DNA of 64,000 bases from Bryoerythrophyllum caledonicum (lineage: Eukaryota > Streptophyta > Bryopsida > Pottiales > Pottiaceae): positions 11,159,807 to 11,223,806 of the forward strand of contig OZ020520.1 of assembly GCA_963971425.1 (NCBI GenBank), in the 5' to 3' direction. The position numbers were made by a program, and so were the translations under genes. Shown one piece after another: positions 58,751 through 64,000 of the stretch. How positions within the stretch are numbered: position 1 is the stretch's first letter; each line of letters opens with the position of its first letter. The notes beneath the pieces were generated by a model. It searched no databases and was not told where the DNA came from. It saw only the letters and a list, made by a program, of their open reading frames with translations.

Positions 58751-59787
58751 CTATGGCACATAAGAGAAGAGAAAGCACCATGTAAATGCACGGGAACATT
58801 GTAATACTCATGCTAAATTGTAAACTAGTGATTGCATAATCGAAACTACGGCACAAAATTCCACCTATGAAAATTGCACACTCCTCACTCCGTGTTAGTA
58901 TTCTTACAGGAACAGAATCTTTCCAAAAAGTTCAAAATGGGAGAAAGAAGCAATGAAAAAAGCTTAAACTTAAACACGAAAATCAATTAGAATAAAAATG
59001 GAAAAAATTGCATACGGAGCTCCAAATTCAAACATGAAAACCCAAAAAGAATAATCAACTACAAGCCTCCTCTCTAAACCCTGCAAGAGAAACATAGAAG
59101 GGAAACAGAGAAGAGAAATAGAGCTTTGAAATCAATGAAATTGATGCATATCTATTGCTGGAGGGTTAAAACCGAGGCAAGGGTGGGATAAATGAGGTGA
59201 GGGGGGTGGGAAAAATCGCAGCTGAAAACTTCAAAATACTCCCTATGTCGGATACGATATGGGACCATGTGCGGGTTCGGGTGGGTTCGGGCGCTCCGTC
59301 AGGTGGGGGCCCACCACCTGACGAGCATCGCCGGCATGTAATCCGGCCGGATGCATGTGCACGCATCAAATGTCATTCTAGTGATTGTTGTTGTGTGGAT
59401 CATAGGTAAAAGCATCCATTAATTCCACTTCAAATACAGATAGAACACCAAAATTGGATGAAAATCCTATGGTCGTTTTCTTGAAAACAGATAAGACACT
59501 AACATGAAGGGTGGTGGAAGGGCACATTAAAATGTTACATGGGCATGATTTTGTTAGAAATATGGTTTTTTGAATTATTGATCATTCATGCAATGACTTT
59601 TGATTGATGATCATCTAATTTTGGTTTATGCCGAAGTGTAAACCATGGGATACATCATTGCATGTGTTAGACCAACCTAAATGTTGTTGTAGATAGAGTT
59701 ATACATTCTTGTAGTAGAAAAGAGGGGTGGACTCTTGAATAGATGATGGTAAAGTTAGGTCAAACAAACAAGGTTGTTTTAGAAGGA
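58751..59787. other. Spacer with a short GC-rich palindrome
   Basis: 59300-59322 contains CAGGTGGGGGCCCACCACCTG, a near-perfect palindrome, inside a GC-rich island (59260-59350). Otherwise there is no recognised feature. Confidence 0.5.
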
Positions 59788-60015
59788 GCTCAAGCCATTT
59801 TGGAGAGGTGGGTCCTCGTCTTAATGGCACCCTCTCCTTCTATAGGCCCTCTCATTTTAGGGGTCCAGAGCCTTTTTAAAGTTTTTTTGGGGCAAATTTG
59901 GAGCTTGCGGCCCCAAGTTACACTTTGAGGCCCCTCATTGGTGTAAATAGGTCCTCCATCCAAAAATAAAATAGGAGCTAAGTTTTATCCCACCCCCTCC
60001 TCCAATGGCTCAAGC
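59788..60015. mobile_element. MITE family X, copy 2 (about 228 bp)
   Basis: The ends GCTCAAGCCATTTTGGAGAG and, reverse-complemented, GCTTGAGCCATTGGAGGAGG are inverted repeats. The right half (GGCAAATTTGGAGCTTGCGG, AAATAGGTCCTCCATCC, AAAATAAAATAGGAGCTAAG) matches copy 1 at 26916-27265. Confidence 0.7.
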
Positions 60016-60469
60016 AACCAAATTATTGAGATCCGAGTTGGAGCTATTTGTACTCCAAGTTTGAAATACGCTTGCAAATAAAGTAGAATCCCAACTTGAC
60101 ATGTTGCCATGCGGATGCTTTAACCTTGGTTGAGAAAAAAAATCTTCAAGAAGAGTAGATTATGTTAAACCTTTTCCATGGAAATGGTAGATTTTGCTTT
60201 GGCCTGGTGGCTAGTAAAATAAATCCCCATAACCAACCAAAATCCATAGCCAACACTTGTAAAATTGGAATACCATATATTCACCACTCATGGAGGCTTG
60301 ATATTAATCAAGACCCCTAACTATTGGTTGACGATTATAAGAGGTATCTATTGTCGGCCATCTGCTAAACATGAGAGCATATTTTGAAAAATTTATTATT
60401 GTTTTATATTTTATTGGAAAATATGAAATCACATGGGTTGAAATTGTTAAATTATTGGCTGTCACTAAA

Positions 60470-62190
60470 AAGTAAGTGTATCATTTTGGGTAGAAGTCCA
60501 CTAAGCCCAAAAAACTTAATGTACCAACCAATGTAACAATCGTAAATGCGCAAGGCTCGAGGTGCGAAGCATCTAGACCCAAATCTTGAGCTAGTTGCTT
60601 GCCAATCATCATTGGCTGAGCTCTATAGTCCAAGATGACACAGAGGGGGGTAGCTTAGGTGGGATTGCCGTCCAAACAAGCAACCACCATGACTCCGTCA
60701 TCATTTACCAAGTGTACCACCCCTGGACGCACACTGCGTCGCTCTCGTGCTCATCGGGCCGTAATATTAGACAAATAAGCCACTCCAAAGATCAAGGACT
60801 AATCCCCGGAGGATTGCTCCATATGTGTAGAAGTGGCATTGGTTTTAAACGCGGAAATAACCTCCGCCCCCAACTTGGCCCACATTGCCATCAAATCTTC
60901 ATCAGTGGGTGGAGCCATTACTACCTACGACACCTCCAACAATGGCATGGACACCTTGCCCTCCAACATACTACCTGCCAAGTGGAATACACCGGATGGT
61001 TGAAAATCCGGTGTTAGAAAGTCTACACCGGCAAATACCGGCAACTGCAACACCTTCTACGCTAAGGTGTGTTTGGCATTTCCATGAGTGGATGAAATCT
61101 TTGGGACCAGGGTCGGAGTGGAAGCGGCGCAAGAAGTCCCCGTATCTGCGATGGTGAATGAAAGAGGTAGCCAGGACTAATCAATGTCGTCTAACAAACA
61201 CGTATGGCATAGACGACCACTAATATTCGGCAGAGGGAGAAGTTGCCACTACATGTGCAATAGTTTGAGCACGAGCGGCAACTGTTGCCTCCACCTCCCT
61301 CGAAGCGCCATACAAGTAGCGATCTAAGGCTGAAAATAACCCATGACCCCTCACTGGAGGTCGTGTAACTGCCACTTGCTCTAAAGGGGCCATCGCACTC
61401 ATTTGCTTATTCAACTCCGCGAGTTTGGTTTGAAGTGTCTTCACCACATGTGATCTAGGAGCCAAAGACCTTGGGCGCTTTTCCGGGTGATGAGCAAAAC
61501 CGTTCTTATCATTGTGGCCACATTTGCCACAATGAGAGCATGTCACATGCTTCTTCCCCTTGCCCCCAACCTTTTGTACAGTCTTGGCGGTCTAGGTCTT
61601 AGGCTTGGACTTCATCTCCCCTCTCCCCTTCTTCTTGAGACAATTTGAGGCCCTATTCGTGTGACTGGCCTCTCTACAAGCCCAACAATGCACAACCTTT
61701 TCAGAGTGTGTCTCCGCAAAGCTACAAGTAGATTTAGCAAGATTCTTGAGCTTTGGAGCCTCCAATAATGACGTAACCAAATTTGTGGCCTTGCTCATGC
61801 CCAACGTTCTATGAAGGACTTTCACCTCGGCAAATGCTTAAGCTAAATTGCTAATGTGGCGATGCCGTGATACCAAAATAGAAAGTGCAAACTAATCAAT
61901 TCCATCATTTTCTTATCCAACTTGGACATGAAGATCTTCACTAGCCGGCGCGCCGTAAAGACATCACCAGCCTCCGTTGGCAATCGCGCCCACCGGATAT
62001 ACATAGTGTATGTGATATTCTCCTTCTGCCAGCGGAAATCCTGAATGCGCTGCATTTGATCACGCATGAACCCCCTGTACTCCACTTCCAGAGTCCATAT
62101 GTGCCATGAATTGCGCTAGTGGATCGAAGAGTGGCTAATTTCCAACCGCCATCGATGCCGCATGGATGGCTCTGACCAAACATGACATGG
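60470..62190 (-). pseudogene. Decayed LTR-retrotransposon gag-pro region
   Basis: Minus strand. A gag capsid-like stretch, FRWQKENITYTMYIRWARLP ... RRLVKIFMSKLDKKMM, lies at 62085-61843. Two zinc-knuckle-like pieces follow: HCWACREASHTNRASNCLKK at about 61690-61630 and CSHCGKCGHNDKNGFAHH at 61540-61490. At about 60690-60480 the text CVILDYRAQPMMIGKQLAQD followed by LGLDASHLEPCAFTIVT resembles a retroviral-type aspartic protease in which the catalytic Asp is kept but the usual D-(S/T)-G reads D-Y-R. No reverse transcriptase, integrase or LTR is seen. Many stops and frameshifts. Confidence 0.6.
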
Positions 62191-64000
62191 CCCCCATGCC
62201 AACCCGTTCGCCCACAATGACAACACCCTTGCCCCTGGAATCCTCACCGATGAAACTCTCTTCCAAGTTCCACCTTGAGCTCGTCGATGGAAATCGAGAG
62301 TTGGGCAACCGCACTCTCCTTAGGCGCAGTCACCAACTCCATACGCTGGCACTAGTACTCCTCAACATGGCATAATTTTGCCTTGTGTTGCGTGGTCCAC
62401 CTTCCGTATTGTTGAAGGGCCTCCAACTCCAAGTGTTGGGGCAAGAGCTCGAACGCATATCAATTGTTAAACGACGTCGTCCGTTGGCGCTTCTCTTTCA
62501 TCCAGGTGTGGAATCAGAGCCACATCGGGCAGGAGTTACCCGAGCCCAACCCGAGAACCTGTCTTGGACTACATGTTAGAGATCGTCTTCCATGTCATCA
62601 AACGTGCCCACGCCACAAAGGCCAAAGCCTACGGTCAATATCCAACGCCAAAATAGGCTCAAAAGCCTCAACAACAATTGACGGTGGCCCAAAGTCTACG
62701 GAGGAAGCACTCTCCAGGTAGTCTAATGAGCGGGAGCAGTCATACTGACTCCGGGTTTAAACCATAAACAAAAACCACCTCGGGATCTATCTATGGGTAT
62801 TATTTTATGGGTAAGTGTACGAACAACCAATCTGCACCTGCAAAATCACCAAACTTTGTGGTTCATCGGTCATCACCTCCGGCTAGCACAAGTCCAACCA
62901 TTATTCCCTACACAAAAAGGTCACATTGGCCATAAACCCGACTTCACTTCTACGGTATCCTATCACAATCTAGGACAACAAGAAATGGGGCCACCAGAAA
63001 ACACTGGCAACAAGCTCGGAACACAAGGGAGGTAGTGCACAAGAATCTAGAAATCAAAATTGGATCTTGTCCCTTAACAACATAAAGCGGTAAGTGAAAT
63101 GATCAGAGCCACTAGCACACGCTTGGAGCGGATGGTCATTAGTTGCAAAACCTGCAACAACACAAAAGGAACACTCAAAGGTGTCCTTTGCCGAGTCTAA
63201 AACTAAGGAAGTAGCGAGCTAATGTGATTGCACTCTTTAAAAACACAAGTCTCTCAAATGAAAATGACACATTGGGTAACAAACACGCCAATATGCCAAT
63301 TTAACACTGAAATTGGAAAATGGCAGGATGCCCTAGCTATAGGTGCAAATTGTACTCACATTCTAGTCAAAATGCCCTCGCAAACTACTTCCAAAATTTA
63401 GATACTAATTTTTTTTTTCTTTTAACAACCCACAAAAATGTAGTTTTGGAAAACTTCTCCTACTCAATTTTTTCCTTTTCACTGGGTAGAAACCTTCTAG
63501 GAGAGCTGAAATCGGAAGTTGGAATTCAAAAATAAAATAAAATTTGGGAGATATTGACTCACACTTAAGTGAATTCTGCCAAAATTACAATTTCATCCGT
63601 AGTGGATGAAAATTGCCCGCAACAGATGAATTTGCAAAAAAATAATGAAAATTGATCGCTGTTGAAATTCTCCGTGGATGATAACTGCGCAAAGGATGAC
63701 AAATTGCAAGATGACGACCATAAGCTATTCTTTTACTTCCAATTCTTGCACTGCTCACATCTTGCTTCAAAATTATCGATTCGGACGCCGTTTGATGCGT
63801 TGGCTCCATCTTGACGCGCTCTACAACATCAATCTAAGCATCTAAAAAACTTGTAAACTCACCCCAGCTCAAATTCTAGTACCAAAAAGAGGAACGCAGG
63901 TGAATCTTTGTCAAGTAAATAACTGTTAAATCACAAAAGTAATCAAGCGTCTTGCACTCCACAAAGGGAGAATCAACAAGTGCTAGTAATATAAAATAAT
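62191..64000. other. Right-end region, probably upstream part of the decayed LTR element
   Basis: Only short frames are present. If the minus-strand gag belongs to an LTR element, its 5' leader and LTR should lie here or beyond the window, but I find no repeated LTR or clear primer binding site. AT content rises after 63100. Confidence 0.35.

Overview
This is nuclear DNA of a land plant. The support is a plastid-targeted chaperonin-60 beta gene with ten GT-AG exons, a CASP-like membrane protein, a plant-type cold-shock-domain protein with two zinc knuckles, PIF/Harbinger, hAT, Mutator-like and Helitron remnants, and CCCTAAA-type telomere-like repeats. Introns are short (about 75 bp to 1 kb). 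Wording of the chaperonin sequence leans towards a non-seed plant (moss, liverwort or lycophyte), but that is an impression and not a result.

Layout. 1-9.8 kb: the 5' part of a long LINE (copy A, minus strand) with ORF1, ORF2 and a repetitive 5' leader; its 3' end lies outside the window. 9.8-26.8 kb: a nest of insertions. An old plus-strand LINE (copy D/C) is split by a 274-bp hAT-type MITE (8-bp target duplication) and by a second LINE (copy B, minus strand, 14-bp target duplication). Copy B is itself split by a 6.5-kb TIR element (11-bp target duplication) carrying degraded BTB/POZ gene pieces and an inverted satellite-like array. 26.8-30.1 kb: MITEs and AT-rich spacer. 30.2-42.6 kb: the gene island, with an unrecognised coiled-coil gene (+), CPN60B (-), a small single-pass membrane protein gene (+) sharing an upstream region with CPN60B, and a CASP-like gene (+). 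43.5-49.5 kb: telomere-like repeat, Helitron helicase scrap and a roughly 5.1-kb PIF/Harbinger element. 50.2-52 kb: an Ile(UAU)-type tRNA gene and the cold-shock-domain gene (-). 52-64 kb: repeats, a second decayed PIF/Harbinger element with an inverted duplication, a MITE, and a decayed LTR-retrotransposon gag-pro region (-).

The most notable system is the LINE family. Read across copies A, B and C, it encodes ORF1 (nucleic-acid-binding type with a C-terminal coiled coil) and a very long ORF2 containing, in order, a 2A-like ribosome-skipping motif, an APE endonuclease, a reverse transcriptase, an RNase H, a CCHC-type zinc finger and a PD-(D/E)XK restriction-like endonuclease. Two endonucleases in one LINE is the hallmark of the Dualen/RandI group first described in Chlamydomonas. 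The 2A-like start, the RNase H and the (TTC)n 3' tail make this family worth a proper description. None of the copies visible here is intact.
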